From Frateuria hangzhouensis (GTDB lineage Bacteria; Pseudomonadota; Gammaproteobacteria; Xanthomonadales; Rhodanobacteraceae): a DNA stretch of 64,000 nt. The notes beneath the pieces are model-generated. The model worked only from the letters and a program-made list of their open reading frames with translations. It searched no databases and was not told the origin of the DNA. The stretch lies in the NCBI RefSeq assembly GCF_026410505.1, contig NZ_JAPMIU010000002.1:62001-126000 (forward strand), in the 5' to 3' direction. Position numbers and translations under genes: made by a program. This document shows positions 34,433-44,109 of this stretch, one piece after another. Within the stretch, counting starts at the first letter, position 1. Every line of letters begins with the position of its first letter.

Positions 34433-37400
34433 AACGTGGATGGTTTGTTCGCAAGAAGCACGACGGCACTCAGCACGTCCATCGGCCTGCGGCATCCGAA
34501 GACGGGTGGGTGTTGGGCAATGTCGACCAACCAGACCACTCCGAGCTTGGCGCCTACGCCGGGCAACTGGTCGAAGAAGGCTTTGCCGAGAAAACCGAAG
34601 ACCGCTACCTGCTGCCCTGGGATTCCCTCTATCGGCTGCTGGACGAGGAGGCACACGCCGCCAGCCTGGTCCTGCTTGGTTTGCCGCCCCAGTCGGAGCT
34701 GATACCACACCTCGCCAGCGAGGGTTCGCCTGCAGATACCGACTTTCGCATCCGACTGGCGCATTGGGTGAGCCCGCAGGGCGCGCTGCCGCCCTCTTCG
34801 GTGTCCCGCACCGGTGCTGTCGTGCGTTGGCACGACCGCGACGCGTTGCTCTCGCCAGCGGCCTATCGCTTGTTGGGCGCCATGCACGAGCTGGCCAACG
34901 AGGGCGACCGCTGGACCCCCGAGCAGCGACTACTGGCCGCCGGCCGCATCCAGTCACTCGCGCACGCATGCCGCGCTTCCACCGACGGCTATCTGTCGCA
35001 AACGGAAGTCGTGGTGCCAGAGCGGCTGGATGTCGAGCTGATCGCCGAGCAGGCGTGCGGCGTACCGGTGGTCGAGCTCGTACCGCGACCGGACGGCGCT
35101 CCCGACACCTGGCCCAGGTACTTTGACGACTACGATCATGTCCGCGCGCGCTACGACATCGTGCGCCCCGACGGCGAGCTGACCCACGTCGCCTTGCCGC
35201 CGCCCGTGCGCGGTGTGCTCGAGCAGATAAAGAAGGTTCCCGGCCGACGCTATGCCTCGCAGGCGGCCGATGCCTTCCTGCATAACCCTTATCCGTTCCT
35301 TGGCGAGGGCGCCGAAACTGTCCTGCCGCCGGAACGGTTCGAGCAGGCGAAGAAGGCCAGCGGCATCGTCGAACGCGAACTTCTGGCGCTGCCTTCGGAC
35401 CCCGGCTGGGACCTGCTTTTGCTGGACACCACCGGCGAGCACAGCGATGTGTGCAAAACGATAGCTCGGCCGGAGGAGCTGAAAGACCTGTTAGCCGCCG
35501 CGGCGGAGGCGAGGACGACGGGTTTGCCGCTTTTTCGTTGGGGCCCCCATCGCGTCCTGTTCTCAGGTACCACCCATGAAGCGTTGCAGCAGTTGGGCAC
35601 CTGGGTCGCTTCGGCGGCAGCGACGCCTGCGGCGCTCGACATGGCCGAGGTCTTCGATCTGCGGGCCTACAGCGATCGCGTCGTCGGCTTTGATGGCAAG
35701 CCCATTCATGTGCCTTTTCTGGGCCGAAAGGATGCCTCCGGCGACTTGGTGCCCGACAACCTGCAACTTGTCATTGCCTCCACCGATCCGATTACCGGCC
35801 ACACGTCTACCACACGGCTTGCCGCCAACCAGCTGGCAGAGTTCGATCGTGCCACCCGCCAGGCGTTGGACGATGGTGCGGCTACGGTGCGGCTCCCGGG
35901 GGCGACCCTCGAGGTGCCAACCACCGAGGCGAGGGAGTGCCTGGATGCCTTCGACAAAGCCTGGAAGAAGCCGCCGGCCGCGCCGACGGTCCCCAAGCCA
36001 CCCCAGCCCGGGCGTGCCACCAGTCTCAGCATTCTTCACAACATCGAGGCGCTGGAGTATGGCGCGGCGGTCGCCGCGCTCGACTCGGAACCGATAGCCC
36101 CCGTGCTGCCTGCCGCGCTGCGGCCGGAAATCGAATTGAAGGGGCATCAGCAATCCGGCCTCGCTTGGCTGCAGCATCGCTTTGCCCAGCGGCCCTCCGG
36201 ACTGCGTGGTGCGTTGCTGGCCGACGACATGGGCCTGGGCAAGACGCTCCAGTGCCTGTGCCTGATGGCGTGGTATCGCGAGAACCATCCCCACCCCCAT
36301 CCTTGTCTCGTCATTGCCCCTGTCTCGCTGCTGCAAAACTGGCACGCAGAAATCGGAAAGTTCCTGGACGGCAGCCAGGGCCCAACCCTGCTGCTATACG
36401 GACAAGCGCTGGCCGGACACCGTGTCGAACCGTCGCAACTGGGCGAAGACGTGCAAGCCATGGGTGTGAAGAAGCTCCTGCGCCCCGGCTTCGCCAATGG
36501 CGCGGCCTTCGTGCTGACCACTTACGAAACGTTGCGCGACTACGAACTCTCCTTTGGCCGTGAGGCCTGGGGCGTGCTGGTTTGCGACGAAGCGCAGAAG
36601 ATCAAGACGCCAGGGGCGTTGGTGACGCGCTCGGCCAAGGCGATGCAGGCCGACTTCAAGATCGCCTGCACCGGAACGCCCGTGGAGAACTCGTTGGCCG
36701 ATCTTTGGTGTCTGTTTGATTTCTTCCAGCCGGGCCGACTCGGCTCCTTGAGCGAATTCACCAAGAACTACCGCAAGCCTATCGAACTGCGCGAAGACGA
36801 CCATGCAACGCGAGTGGAGGATCTGCGGACGGCCATTGGTCCATGGGTACTCCGACGTATGAAATCGGAGGTCGCGGACCTGCCGGACAAGATCGATGCC
36901 ACCCACAAGGACTCAAACTCGGTTTGGGCAAGCCTTCCCATGTCGGAAATGCAGCGCAGGCTTTATGGTGAAGCCGTGGTGGGCTACAAGCGCGCCATGG
37001 AAAAGGCCAAGGATGATGGCGAACAGGCCGGCACCATGACGCTCGCCTTGCTGCATCGGCTTCGGATGATCTGCGCAAACCCCCTGGCGATGGCCCACGA
37101 AGGCGCTGGCGAGTCTCCTGTTAGTGAGCATGTTGCCCATTCACCCAAGTTGCAGTGGCTCCTGCAGCGGTTGGGAGAGGTCAAGCAACTTGGCGAGAAA
37201 GCCATCGTGTTCACTGAGTATCGCGACATACAACGATTGGTTCAGAAGGCTGTGGCGGAAAGGTTCGATATCGACGTCAGTGTGGTAAATGGCTCGACTA
37301 CAGTCGACCCACTCAAGGATGCATCCCGCCAACGGCTGATCGACCGGTTCCAAGACAGCCCAGGCTTTGGCGTCATTGTGCTTTCGACCACCGCCGTGGG

Positions 37401-37671
37401 TTTCGGCGTGAACATTCAGAAGGCCAACCACGTGATCCATTTCACCCGGCCCTGGAATCCCGCCAAAGAGGACCAGGCGACCGATCGTGCGTACCGCATC
37501 GGCCAGGACAAACCCGTCTGGGTCTATTGCCCGACGATGGCGGGGGACGGCTTTGAGAGCTTCGAGCAGCGTCTGGCCGAGCGCCTGGATCGCAAGCGTG
37601 CGCTTTCCCAGGATCTGTTGGCACCCGAACAGTCGGTCGGTATGGCCGACTTCGAGGACTTGATCAGCTAG
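34429..37671 (+). CDS. zorD: Zorya anti-phage system, SNF2-type helicase/nuclease ZorD
   Basis: ZorD is the effector of type I Zorya, a Swi2/Snf2-family ATPase that degrades invading DNA. The protein has 1080 residues: an N-terminal half of unknown fold, then the SF2 motor with ADDMGLGKT (Lys605), DEAQ (720-723), TGTPVEN and, in the second lobe, STTAVGFGVNIQKANHVIHF and DRAYRIGQ (about 1018-1025). The start ATG 34429 overlaps the zorC stop. The cassette ends here, and the following 109 bases to the convergent kinase gene hold no gene and no clear terminator. Confidence 0.92.
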   Translation: MKRGWFVRKKHDGTQHVHRPAASEDGWVLGNVDQPDHSELGAYAGQLVEEGFAEKTEDRYLLPWDSLYRLLDEEAHAASLVLLGLPPQSELIPHLASEGSPADTDFRIRLAHWVSPQGALPPSSVSRTGAVVRWHDRDALLSPAAYRLLGAMHELANEGDRWTPEQRLLAAGRIQSLAHACRASTDGYLSQTEVVVPERLDVELIAEQACGVPVVELVPRPDGAPDTWPRYFDDYDHVRARYDIVRPDGELTHVALPPPVRGVLEQIKKVPGRRYASQAADAFLHNPYPFLGEGAETVLPPERFEQAKKASGIVERELLALPSDPGWDLLLLDTTGEHSDVCKTIARPEELKDLLAAAAEARTTGLPLFRWGPHRVLFSGTTHEALQQLGTWVASAAATPAALDMAEVFDLRAYSDRVVGFDGKPIHVPFLGRKDASGDLVPDNLQLVIASTDPITGHTSTTRLAANQLAEFDRATRQALDDGAATVRLPGATLEVPTTEARECLDAFDKAWKKPPAAPTVPKPPQPGRATSLSILHNIEALEYGAAVAALDSEPIAPVLPAALRPEIELKGHQQSGLAWLQHRFAQRPSGLRGALLADDMGLGKTLQCLCLMAWYRENHPHPHPCLVIAPVSLLQNWHAEIGKFLDGSQGPTLLLYGQALAGHRVEPSQLGEDVQAMGVKKLLRPGFANGAAFVLTTYETLRDYELSFGREAWGVLVCDEAQKIKTPGALVTRSAKAMQADFKIACTGTPVENSLADLWCLFDFFQPGRLGSLSEFTKNYRKPIELREDDHATRVEDLRTAIGPWVLRRMKSEVADLPDKIDATHKDSNSVWASLPMSEMQRRLYGEAVVGYKRAMEKAKDDGEQAGTMTLALLHRLRMICANPLAMAHEGAGESPVSEHVAHSPKLQWLLQRLGEVKQLGEKAIVFTEYRDIQRLVQKAVAERFDIDVSVVNGSTTVDPLKDASRQRLIDRFQDSPGFGVIVLSTTAVGFGVNIQKANHVIHFTRPWNPAKEDQATDRAYRIGQDKPVWVYCPTMAGDGFESFEQRLAERLDRKRALSQDLLAPEQSVGMADFEDLIS

Positions 37672-37780
37672 GTCTCTCGTCGTCTCATTAGCTTTGGGAG
37701 AGCCACCGGCGCGGCACGGGATAAGAAGAAGTCATCGCTGCAGAGGCGAGCCGTTGGAGGTTACCCGACTGCGGTGATGG

Positions 37781-39976
37781 TCACGCCGGGCGTAAGCGGG
37801 CGGTGGTGTCGCCTTTGATTGGCGCCCTCTCCGCCAGCAACTCCCGCAGCATCAGGGCGGTGGCTTGCAATTCCGCCTGCAACGCACCCAGGGCCGGCTC
37901 CACGCCACGCTCGGCACGGATCGCCTCGCGCAGTTGCGTGCACAGGCTGACCGCTTCGCTGCGGCCCATCACCAGGAAAGCGTTCTGCAACCGGTGCAAC
38001 CGCGCGGCGGTGGCGGTGCGGTCGTGGGCGCGCAGGGCGGCGAGGAGTTCGTCGTTGTCCTGCTGCAATTCGGTTTGCCAGCTTTGCAGGTAGGTGCGGC
38101 GCTGCTCGGGAGTGGCGATGCGGCAGATCAGGGCAAGTGAGCTTTCCGCCGGACGCGGGGAAGCGTCGGTCGCGCTCGGGGTGCCCGGCGGCGGGCTGGC
38201 CGGGAACGTGGGGGTACGGGTGCCGACCTGGCGCAGCAGGGTGAGCAGGCGCTCGATCGAGACCGGTTTGGTGAGGTAGGCGGTGGCGCCGTGGGCGAGG
38301 GCCTGTTCGATCGCGTCCGGATCGGAGTCGGCGCTCAGCATCACGATCGGCATGCCGTCGTGCGGGTGGCGCTGGCGGTGGCGGGCGAGCACGTCCAGGC
38401 CGGAGAGGTCGGGCATGTGCATGTCCAGCAGCACCAGGTGCGGGCGGTGCGGGCCGTCCATCGCCTGCAGGCCTTCCTCGCCGCTGCCGGCGAACAGCAC
38501 GCGGTGGCCGGCGCGGCGCAGCAGGTGGCCCAGGGTGTCACGGCTGGAGCGGTTGTCGTCGACCACCAGGCAGGTGATCGCCGGCACGCGGGCGCGGTGG
38601 GTGTCCAGGGCACTGATCGTGTCCAGCGGCTCGGTCACGGCCTGTTCGGGTGCGGCGCGGTCAAGCGGCAAGGCGGCGGTGAAGATGCTGCCGCCGCCGG
38701 GGTTGTCGCCGACCGCGACGCGGCCGCCGAGCTGCTGGCAGATGCTGCGCACGATGTGCAGGCCCAAGCCGGTGCCGTCGTGGCGGCGCACCAGGCCGTC
38801 GCTGGTCTGGTAGAACGGGTCGAAGATGCGCGTCTTCATCTCATCCGGCACGCCGCCGCCGGTGTCGGTGACGGTGCATAGCAGGCGCGGCTGGATCAGG
38901 CCGTTGTCGGCCAGACGCACCACGATGCCGACGTCGCCGCCGGCCGGGGTAAACTTGACCGCGTTCGTGCCGAGGTTGATCAGCACCTGCGCGATGCGGC
39001 CGGGGTCGCCCAGCATGGCGTCGTCCAGGCCGCGGCCTTGCACGGTGCGCAGGCGCACGCCGCGCTGGTGCGCGAGCGGCCCGACCACGTCGCGCACCTG
39101 GCCGAGCACGTTGGCGACCAGGAACGGTTCGCGGCTGAAATGCAGCCGGCCGGCGTCGATCGCGGCGACGTCCAGCACATCGTTGACCCGCTGCAGCAGC
39201 ACGTTGGCGTTGGCGCGCAGGGCGTGCATCAGCTGGCGGTCGGAAGCGTCCAGCGCGGCGATGTCGATCAGCGAGGCGGCGTGCACCACGGTGTTGAGCG
39301 GCGTGCGCAGTTCGTGGCTCATGGTGGCGATGAAGCGGCTCTGCGCATCGCGCGAGCGCAGCGCCGATTGCGAAATGGCCGAGATGGTGCCGAGCAGGCG
39401 GTAGACGGTCAGCGGCAGGCCAACCAGCAGCACCAGTGCGAACGGCACGAACGCCGGCCGGTCCACCCAGTAGTGCGGCGGCGCGGCCAGGCCCAGCACC
39501 AGTACCGAGCCGGCCATGAAGCCAAAGAACATGCGCCGGCCGAAGCGCGTGCCGACCATGATGGTCGCCAGCGGCAGCAGCGTGATCATCGAGATGCACA
39601 GGTTCCAGGCCAGGCTGAGCAGCACGCCGATGCCCAGCACGTTCACCGCTGCGCCGATGCCGTCGACCAGCTCGGTGGTGCGCACCAGGCGCAGCCGCAC
39701 CGCGCCCATCCAGGCCAGGCCCAGGGTGAAGAACAACTGCGCCCATGGCAGCAGCAGGGAAGCCTCGCGCGCCAGTACCACTTTCGAGTGCGAGGGGCCG
39801 GCCAAGTACTGCCAGTACAGGCACCACAGGATCGTCAGCCCCAGCAGCAGGGCGCGGCGTACCGAGACGTGGTATTCGCCGTAGCTTGCGACCAGCCGGG
39901 CCAGCCGTCCGTCGCGCAAACGCTGGGCGATGACGCGCAGCGAGCTTGGCGGCGCTTCCGCAGTCCCAGGATTCAT
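37781..39976 (-). CDS. RpfC-like hybrid sensor histidine kinase (kinase, receiver and HPt)
   Basis: This inner-membrane sensor starts phosphorelay signalling. Six or seven hydrophobic segments fill residues 40-195, then SHELRTPLN with phospho-acceptor His221, an ATP-binding domain (GTGLGLHIV at 401-409), a receiver domain with LVVDDN and Asp518 (LLDMHMPD), and a histidine phosphotransfer domain around His661 (RLHRLQNAFLVMG). This architecture is that of RpfC, the sensor for diffusible-signal fatty acids in Xanthomonas, but no rpfF or rpfG gene is adjacent, so the signal is not established. The HPt motif departs from the usual HxLKGSS form. The ribosome-binding site GGGGGA precedes the ATG. 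Confidence 0.87.
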   Translation of the reverse strand: MNPGTAEAPPSSLRVIAQRLRDGRLARLVASYGEYHVSVRRALLLGLTILWCLYWQYLAGPSHSKVVLAREASLLLPWAQLFFTLGLAWMGAVRLRLVRTTELVDGIGAAVNVLGIGVLLSLAWNLCISMITLLPLATIMVGTRFGRRMFFGFMAGSVLVLGLAAPPHYWVDRPAFVPFALVLLVGLPLTVYRLLGTISAISQSALRSRDAQSRFIATMSHELRTPLNTVVHAASLIDIAALDASDRQLMHALRANANVLLQRVNDVLDVAAIDAGRLHFSREPFLVANVLGQVRDVVGPLAHQRGVRLRTVQGRGLDDAMLGDPGRIAQVLINLGTNAVKFTPAGGDVGIVVRLADNGLIQPRLLCTVTDTGGGVPDEMKTRIFDPFYQTSDGLVRRHDGTGLGLHIVRSICQQLGGRVAVGDNPGGGSIFTAALPLDRAAPEQAVTEPLDTISALDTHRARVPAITCLVVDDNRSSRDTLGHLLRRAGHRVLFAGSGEEGLQAMDGPHRPHLVLLDMHMPDLSGLDVLARHRQRHPHDGMPIVMLSADSDPDAIEQALAHGATAYLTKPVSIERLLTLLRQVGTRTPTFPASPPPGTPSATDASPRPAESSLALICRIATPEQRRTYLQSWQTELQQDNDELLAALRAHDRTATAARLHRLQNAFLVMGRSEAVSLCTQLREAIRAERGVEPALGALQAELQATALMLRELLAERAPIKGDTTARLRPA

Positions 39977-40147
39977 GTGGTGGTTCCCCCTGCATGGCGG
40001 TCACCGGCAAGCCGGTGTCGCTGGGGCATTGTACGCACAGGAGCCGGTTGCTGGCGTGGAGAGCCTGGCAGCCTCTCGGGTCGGACGGCCGCGGGGCGCT
40101 CGGGTAGCTTGAGCCGGGGCGATGACCCCGGAACCTGGGGCCTGCGT

Positions 40148-40172
40148 CTCTCCCCGGCTGTGCCGGGGAGAG
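40148..40172. repeat. CTCTCCCC...GGGGAGAG hairpin
   Basis: CTCTCCCCGGC / GCCGGGGAGAG with a three-base loop, another copy of the hairpin family seen at 17.2 and 42.96 kb. It lies in the 220-base gap between two minus-strand genes. Confidence 0.6.
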
Positions 40173-40196
40173 GGGCCCAAGGGGTGTGCGCCGGAG

Positions 40197-40748
40197 TCAG
40201 GCTTGCGGCGGGTAGACCAGGTGGTCGCCTTCGCGTTGGGCCGCCGGCGTCATCCGTGCCGGCTCGGCGCGGCCGTCGCCCTTGATGTGGCATACCGTGC
40301 GGCCGGCGGCGAGCAGGTAGTCGGCGATGATGCGGCGGTGGCAGCGCCACCACAGCACCTCGGCGCACATCAGCGTGCAGCGGCGCTGCGACGCCAGCTC
40401 GAGCAGTTGCGCGAACCCGTCATGGAAATCCTCGCTCATGGCGTAATCGGCGTAGCGGCGGAAGCTGGCGTTTTCCCAGAACCCGTTCGGCGAAGGTGCG
40501 CCGGCCGGCAGGCTGCGCCCGCGCCGGCCACCGAGCGGGGGCATGTGCAGGTAGTCGATGCCAAGCGGCTCGAGCGACGCGGCCAGCGCGGGTCCATCGT
40601 ATTGCGGGAAGCGGCGCGAGCCGGGCAGGCGGCGCACGTCGACCACGCATTCGATCGCATGTCCCTGGAGCAGTTCGACGAACGTCCCCAGCGGATGCGT
40701 GGAATGGCCAATGCCGAAGACGGGCAGGGCGGGGTGATGACCGGGCAT
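40197..40748 (-). CDS. DUF488 family protein
   Basis: The 183-residue protein matches the DUF488 family: it opens with VFGIGHSTHPLGTFVELL, followed by VVDVRRLPGSRRFPQYD and a C-terminal LMCAEVLWWRCHRRIIADYL carrying the conserved Cys-His-Arg elements. The function of the family is not established. I start at ATG 40748; a GTG 15 bases upstream is possible. The gene is divergent from the four-helix protein at 40898. Confidence 0.85.
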   Translation of the reverse strand: MPGHHPALPVFGIGHSTHPLGTFVELLQGHAIECVVDVRRLPGSRRFPQYDGPALAASLEPLGIDYLHMPPLGGRRGRSLPAGAPSPNGFWENASFRRYADYAMSEDFHDGFAQLLELASQRRCTLMCAEVLWWRCHRRIIADYLLAAGRTVCHIKGDGRAEPARMTPAAQREGDHLVYPPQA

Positions 40749-40897
40749 GGCCCGAGCATGCACCCACGGGTGTGCCTGCGGCGCGATGGCGTGTGCTTCA
40801 CGGCGCCATCGCCGCCAGTTCCTACGATGAACCTGCGGCGTCCCCGTCGACCATCGACCGCCCGCGTACCGCCCATCCGATGACGAGAGTGACCCCC

Positions 40898-41344
40898 ATG
40901 GCGAACCACGACATCCGCGTGCTCAACGACCTGATCGAAACCACCATCGACAGCGCCGAAGGTTATGCCGAAGCAGCCAGCGAAACGCAGAGTCCGCGCT
41001 TCAACTTCACCTTCCGCGAACGCGCCAGCGAGCGCCGCCTGGTGGCGACGCGACTGCAGCAGAAAGTCGAGGAGCTCGGCGGCACGCCCGAGGACGACGG
41101 CAGCGTGCTGGCGTCCGCGCATCGCATGTTCACCAACCTGCGCAAGAGCCTGCACGACGAAACCGCGGTGATCGACGAGGTCGAGCGCGGCGAGGACCAC
41201 ATCAAGCACAAGTTCGAGGACGCGCTGGACGACGAGGACGTCAGTCCGCCCACACATGCGTTGATCGCCGATGCCTACCGCTCGGTGCGGTCGGGGCATG
41301 AACAGATGCGTGGCCTCAAGCGGGCGGCGCACAAGACGCAGTGA
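40898..41344 (+). CDS. PA2169-type four-helix-bundle protein (DUF2383)
   Basis: This 148-residue ferritin-like helical protein contains LNDLIETTIDSAEGYAEAA and several Glu/His-rich helices (ETAVIDEVERGEDHIKHKFE) typical of the DUF2383 group. Family members are widespread stress-associated proteins of unknown activity. The start ATG 40898 follows GAGAG by nine bases; the upstream in-frame ATG 40880 is less likely. The next gene is convergent. Confidence 0.85.
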   Translation: MANHDIRVLNDLIETTIDSAEGYAEAASETQSPRFNFTFRERASERRLVATRLQQKVEELGGTPEDDGSVLASAHRMFTNLRKSLHDETAVIDEVERGEDHIKHKFEDALDDEDVSPPTHALIADAYRSVRSGHEQMRGLKRAAHKTQ

Positions 41345-41409
41345 GTGCTGGCCGGGCTCCTACAGGGTCGAGGACGCCGTATGGGCTGCGGAGAGCTTCG
41401 GCCCGGGCC

Positions 41410-42000
41410 TCAGGCCGACTTCACTTCGAACGTCTCGCTCTTGACCGGCTTGCCGTCGATGGCGATCTCCACCTTGTAGGTGCCGGCCGGCCAGTCGTTC
41501 GGGTTGCGCAGCTTGAACGCGGTGACCGCCGGCCCGTCGGTGGCGATCGTCTGGCTGATCGTGGTGACGTCCTGGCCCTTGCCCTCCAGGTAGCTGAAGT
41601 GCGCGCTCAGGGTGGCGCCGGTGGTGCTGCCGGTGGTGGCGACGCTGGCGTAGATGGTGTTCTGCGACGGTGCGAAGGTGGTGGTCGGCTTGGCCACCTC
41701 GTAGCCGGCGGTGACCGATCCGCCCAGTTCCACCTGCGCGACCTGGAAGACCGCGGGGGCGGCAGGCGCGGCGACGGCGCTGGTGCCCGCACTGGCCGGC
41801 ACCGCGCTGGTGCCGGTGGCCGCGGGCGCCACGGTCGATGCCGGTGCCGGGGCGGTGCTCGCCGGCGCCGGCATCGGTGCGCTGCTGGCGGCCGGCGGGG
41901 TGGTGGCCGTTTCGTCGTCGTGCTTGCCGCAGCCGCCGAGCAGCAGCAGGCCGGCCAGGGCCATGCCGGGCAGGGCGAAGGAGCGTGCTTGGATCGTCAT
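41410..42000 (-). CDS. Lipoprotein of unknown function
   Basis: A basic-hydrophobic leader with the lipobox LLGGC (Cys24) marks a lipoprotein. An Ala/Pro/Thr/Ser-rich linker (about 35-85) follows, then a beta-rich domain of about 110 residues ending in GTYKVEIAIDGKPVKSETFE, which looks like an immunoglobulin-like or transthyretin-like sandwich. No enzymatic motif is visible. The gene reads away from queF's end with a 99-base gap. Confidence 0.8.
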   Translation of the reverse strand: MTIQARSFALPGMALAGLLLLGGCGKHDDETATTPPAASSAPMPAPASTAPAPASTVAPAATGTSAVPASAGTSAVAAPAAPAVFQVAQVELGGSVTAGYEVAKPTTTFAPSQNTIYASVATTGSTTGATLSAHFSYLEGKGQDVTTISQTIATDGPAVTAFKLRNPNDWPAGTYKVEIAIDGKPVKSETFEVKSA

Positions 42001-42099
42001 GGCGGGTGTCCCGTGCAGTCGTCGCGGCCGCGGATCGGCCTGGCGAAAAGGCTAGCGCCGACGATCTGAAGCGCCGATTACCGGGCGTCTGCGCCTGGC

Positions 42100-42924
42100 C
42101 TACTGGCGCGCGCCGCGCGGGTTGCCCGGCACCGCCTGCGGGTCGGTGCTGCGGAACGGGTTGATGTCCAGCCCGCCGCGCCGGGTGTAGCGCGCGTACA
42201 CGGTTAGTTGCATCGGCGCGCAGCGCGCCATCAGGTCGACGAAGATGCGCTCGACGCACTGCTCGTGGAATTCGTTGTGGGTGCGGAAGGAAACCAGATA
42301 GCGCAGCAGGCCGGCACGGTCGATCGGCGCGCCGCGGTAGGCGATCTGCACGCTGCCCCAGTCGGGCTGGCCGGTGACCGGGCAGTTCGAGCGCAGCAGG
42401 TGCGAGAGCAGGATGTCCTCGACCGGCTCGGCGTCGTGGTTGGCGCTGAGGTAATCGGCCTTGGGCGGACCGTAGTCGTCGATCTCCAGCGGCTGGTCGT
42501 CGAGCAGCTCGCCGGGCAGGTCGGTGATCGCGTGGGTCTGTGCGCACGGCCCGCTCAGCGTCACCTCCACCGGGGCGCCGGCCGCGGCGGAAAGATCACG
42601 CGCCAGCGTGTCGACAAGCACCGGCGTGTCGATTTTCTCTTGCGAGAAGCCGTTCAAATACAGCTTGAACGACTTCGATTCGATGATGTTGGGCGAGTCG
42701 GCGGGTACGCGGAATTCACCCAGCGCTACCTGCGGCTTGCCGCGGGCGTCGAGCCAGGACAGCTCGTAGGCATTCCAGATGTCCACGCCGGTGAACGGCA
42801 GCGGATCGATCACGCCGATCTCCACGCGCTTGTGTTCGCGCGGGATGGGGAACAGCAGGGACGGGTCGTAGCGGTCGGCGTAGGCAGTGGCCTTGCCGAG
42901 GGGGGAGTGTTCGGGGGTGCTCAT
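42100..42924 (-). CDS. queF: NADPH-dependent 7-cyano-7-deazaguanine reductase QueF
   Basis: QueF reduces preQ0 to preQ1 in queuosine biosynthesis. The 274-residue length is that of the two-domain (YqcD/E. coli-like) form. The catalytic cysteine is Cys181 in [12 protein letters not shown], with Asp188 as the acid. The NADPH motif [11 protein letters not shown] (82-92) sits in the N-terminal half as expected for the long form. The start ATG 42924 is internal to a longer frame and is preferred because homologues begin at this point. An aldo-keto reductase gene lies upstream on the same strand. Confidence 0.95.
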   Translation of the reverse strand: MSTPEHSPLGKATAYADRYDPSLLFPIPREHKRVEIGVIDPLPFTGVDIWNAYELSWLDARGKPQVALGEFRVPADSPNIIESKSFKLYLNGFSQEKIDTPVLVDTLARDLSAAAGAPVEVTLSGPCAQTHAITDLPGELLDDQPLEIDDYGPPKADYLSANHDAEPVEDILLSHLLRSNCPVTGQPDWGSVQIAYRGAPIDRAGLLRYLVSFRTHNEFHEQCVERIFVDLMARCAPMQLTVYARYTRRGGLDINPFRSTDPQAVPGNPRGARQ

Positions 42925-42954
42925 ACTGCAAGTGTAGTGGGCGGGGCTTCTAGC

Positions 42955-42979
42955 GCCCTCTCCCCTGCGGGGAGAGGGC
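42955..42979. repeat. CCCTCTCCCC...GGGGAGAGGG hairpin
   Basis: GCCCTCTCCCC-TGC-GGGGAGAGGGC is a perfect hairpin between the aldo-keto reductase and queF. It lacks a T-run on either side. It is the third site of this hairpin family in the window. Confidence 0.65.
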
Positions 42980-43002
42980 TTCAAGCTTGAGGGCGCGGCC
43001 AA

Positions 43003-43995
43003 CTAGGCGTTGATCGCCTGCATCGACGGGCCGGCGTAGCGGTCACCCGCCGCAGCGTTCGGCGGGAATATCGCGTCGATGGCCGCAAGTTCGGTGGTGC
43101 TCAGTTGGACGTCCAGCGCCCCCAGGTTTTCATCCAGCCGGGAGCGGCGGCGCGTGCCGGGAATGGCCAGCACGTCATCGCCCTGGGCCAGCACCCAGGC
43201 CAGCGCCAATTGGGCTGGCGAGCAGCCCTTGTCGGCGGCCAGCTTCTTCACCTCGTCGACCAGCGCCAGGTTGCGGGCGAAGTTGTCGCCCTGGAAGCGT
43301 GGGTTGTGCCGGCGGAAGTCGTCGGCGTCGAAGTCGTCCGGCGAGCGGATCGCCCCGGTGAGGAAACCGCGTCCCAGCGGCGAGTATGCCACCAGCGCCA
43401 CGCCCAGCTTGCGGCAGGCGGCGAGCATGCCGTTCTCTTCCGGGTCGCGTGTCCACAGTGAGAATTCGCTTTGCAGCGCGGCGATCGGGTGCACCGCACA
43501 GGCGCGCGCCAGCGTCTCGCCGGAGGCTTCGGACAGGCCCAGGTAACGCACCTTGCCCGCCTTGACCAGCTCGGCCATGGCGCCGACGGTCTCCTCGATC
43601 GGCACGCTCTTGTCCACGCGGTGCTGGTAGTACAGATCGATCGTCTCGATGCCCAGGCGTTTCAGGCTGCCCTCGCAGGCGGCGCGCACGTACTCGGGGC
43701 GGCCGTTGACGCCGCGCGCGGAAGGATCGGACGGGTCGCGCACGATACCGAACTTGGTGGCCACGAAGGCCTGCTCGCGGCGGCCGCGGATCGCCTTGCC
43801 GACCAGTTCCTCATTGGTGTGCGGGCCGTACATGTCGGCGGTGTCCAGCAGCGTGACGCCGCGGTCGAGCGCGTGGTGGATGGTGGCGATCGACTCGGCG
43901 TCGTCGTGCGCGCCGTAGAAATCGCTCATGCCCATGCAGCCGAGGCCGAGGGCGGAAACCTGGGGGCCGTTGCGGCCGAGCGTGCGCATCTTCAT
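43003..43995 (-). CDS. Aldo/keto reductase
   Basis: The 330-residue NADPH-dependent oxidoreductase has the TIM-barrel family signature: [32 protein letters not shown] with the catalytic Asp and Tyr, FVATKFG with the catalytic Lys, and the cofactor segment [17 protein letters not shown]. It belongs to the AKR13/yeast-like group that reduces small carbonyls. The start ATG 43995 is set by AAGGAG six bases upstream. It is transcribed divergently from a LysR regulator 114 bases away, its likely controller. Confidence 0.92.
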   Translation of the reverse strand: MKMRTLGRNGPQVSALGLGCMGMSDFYGAHDDAESIATIHHALDRGVTLLDTADMYGPHTNEELVGKAIRGRREQAFVATKFGIVRDPSDPSARGVNGRPEYVRAACEGSLKRLGIETIDLYYQHRVDKSVPIEETVGAMAELVKAGKVRYLGLSEASGETLARACAVHPIAALQSEFSLWTRDPEENGMLAACRKLGVALVAYSPLGRGFLTGAIRSPDDFDADDFRRHNPRFQGDNFARNLALVDEVKKLAADKGCSPAQLALAWVLAQGDDVLAIPGTRRRSRLDENLGALDVQLSTTELAAIDAIFPPNAAAGDRYAGPSMQAINA

Positions 43996-44063
43996 GGGTG
44001 GCTCCTTGGGGTGGCGAACGTACGCCGTGGAAGGTGTGAGCATCGTGCGCGCCGGCAGGCCTT

Positions 44064-44083
44064 CGATAAATGCTCAATAATCG
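44064..44083. promoter_or_regulatory. Candidate LysR-type operator in the divergent gap
   Basis: CGATAAATGCTCAATAATCG is an imperfect dyad (seven of ten positions symmetric) lying midway between the aldo-keto reductase and the LysR gene, within an AT-rich patch. LysR-type regulators usually bind such sites in the gap to a divergent target. Confidence 0.5.
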
Positions 44084-44109
44084 CCAACACCATTCCATCA
44101 GAATCAACA

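Noticed and set aside
37672-37780. Right-hand attachment site matching the tRNA-Arg 3' end
   Set aside because: I searched the sequence after zorD for the T-arm and acceptor sequence (GTTCGAATCCCTCCAGGC) and found no copy.
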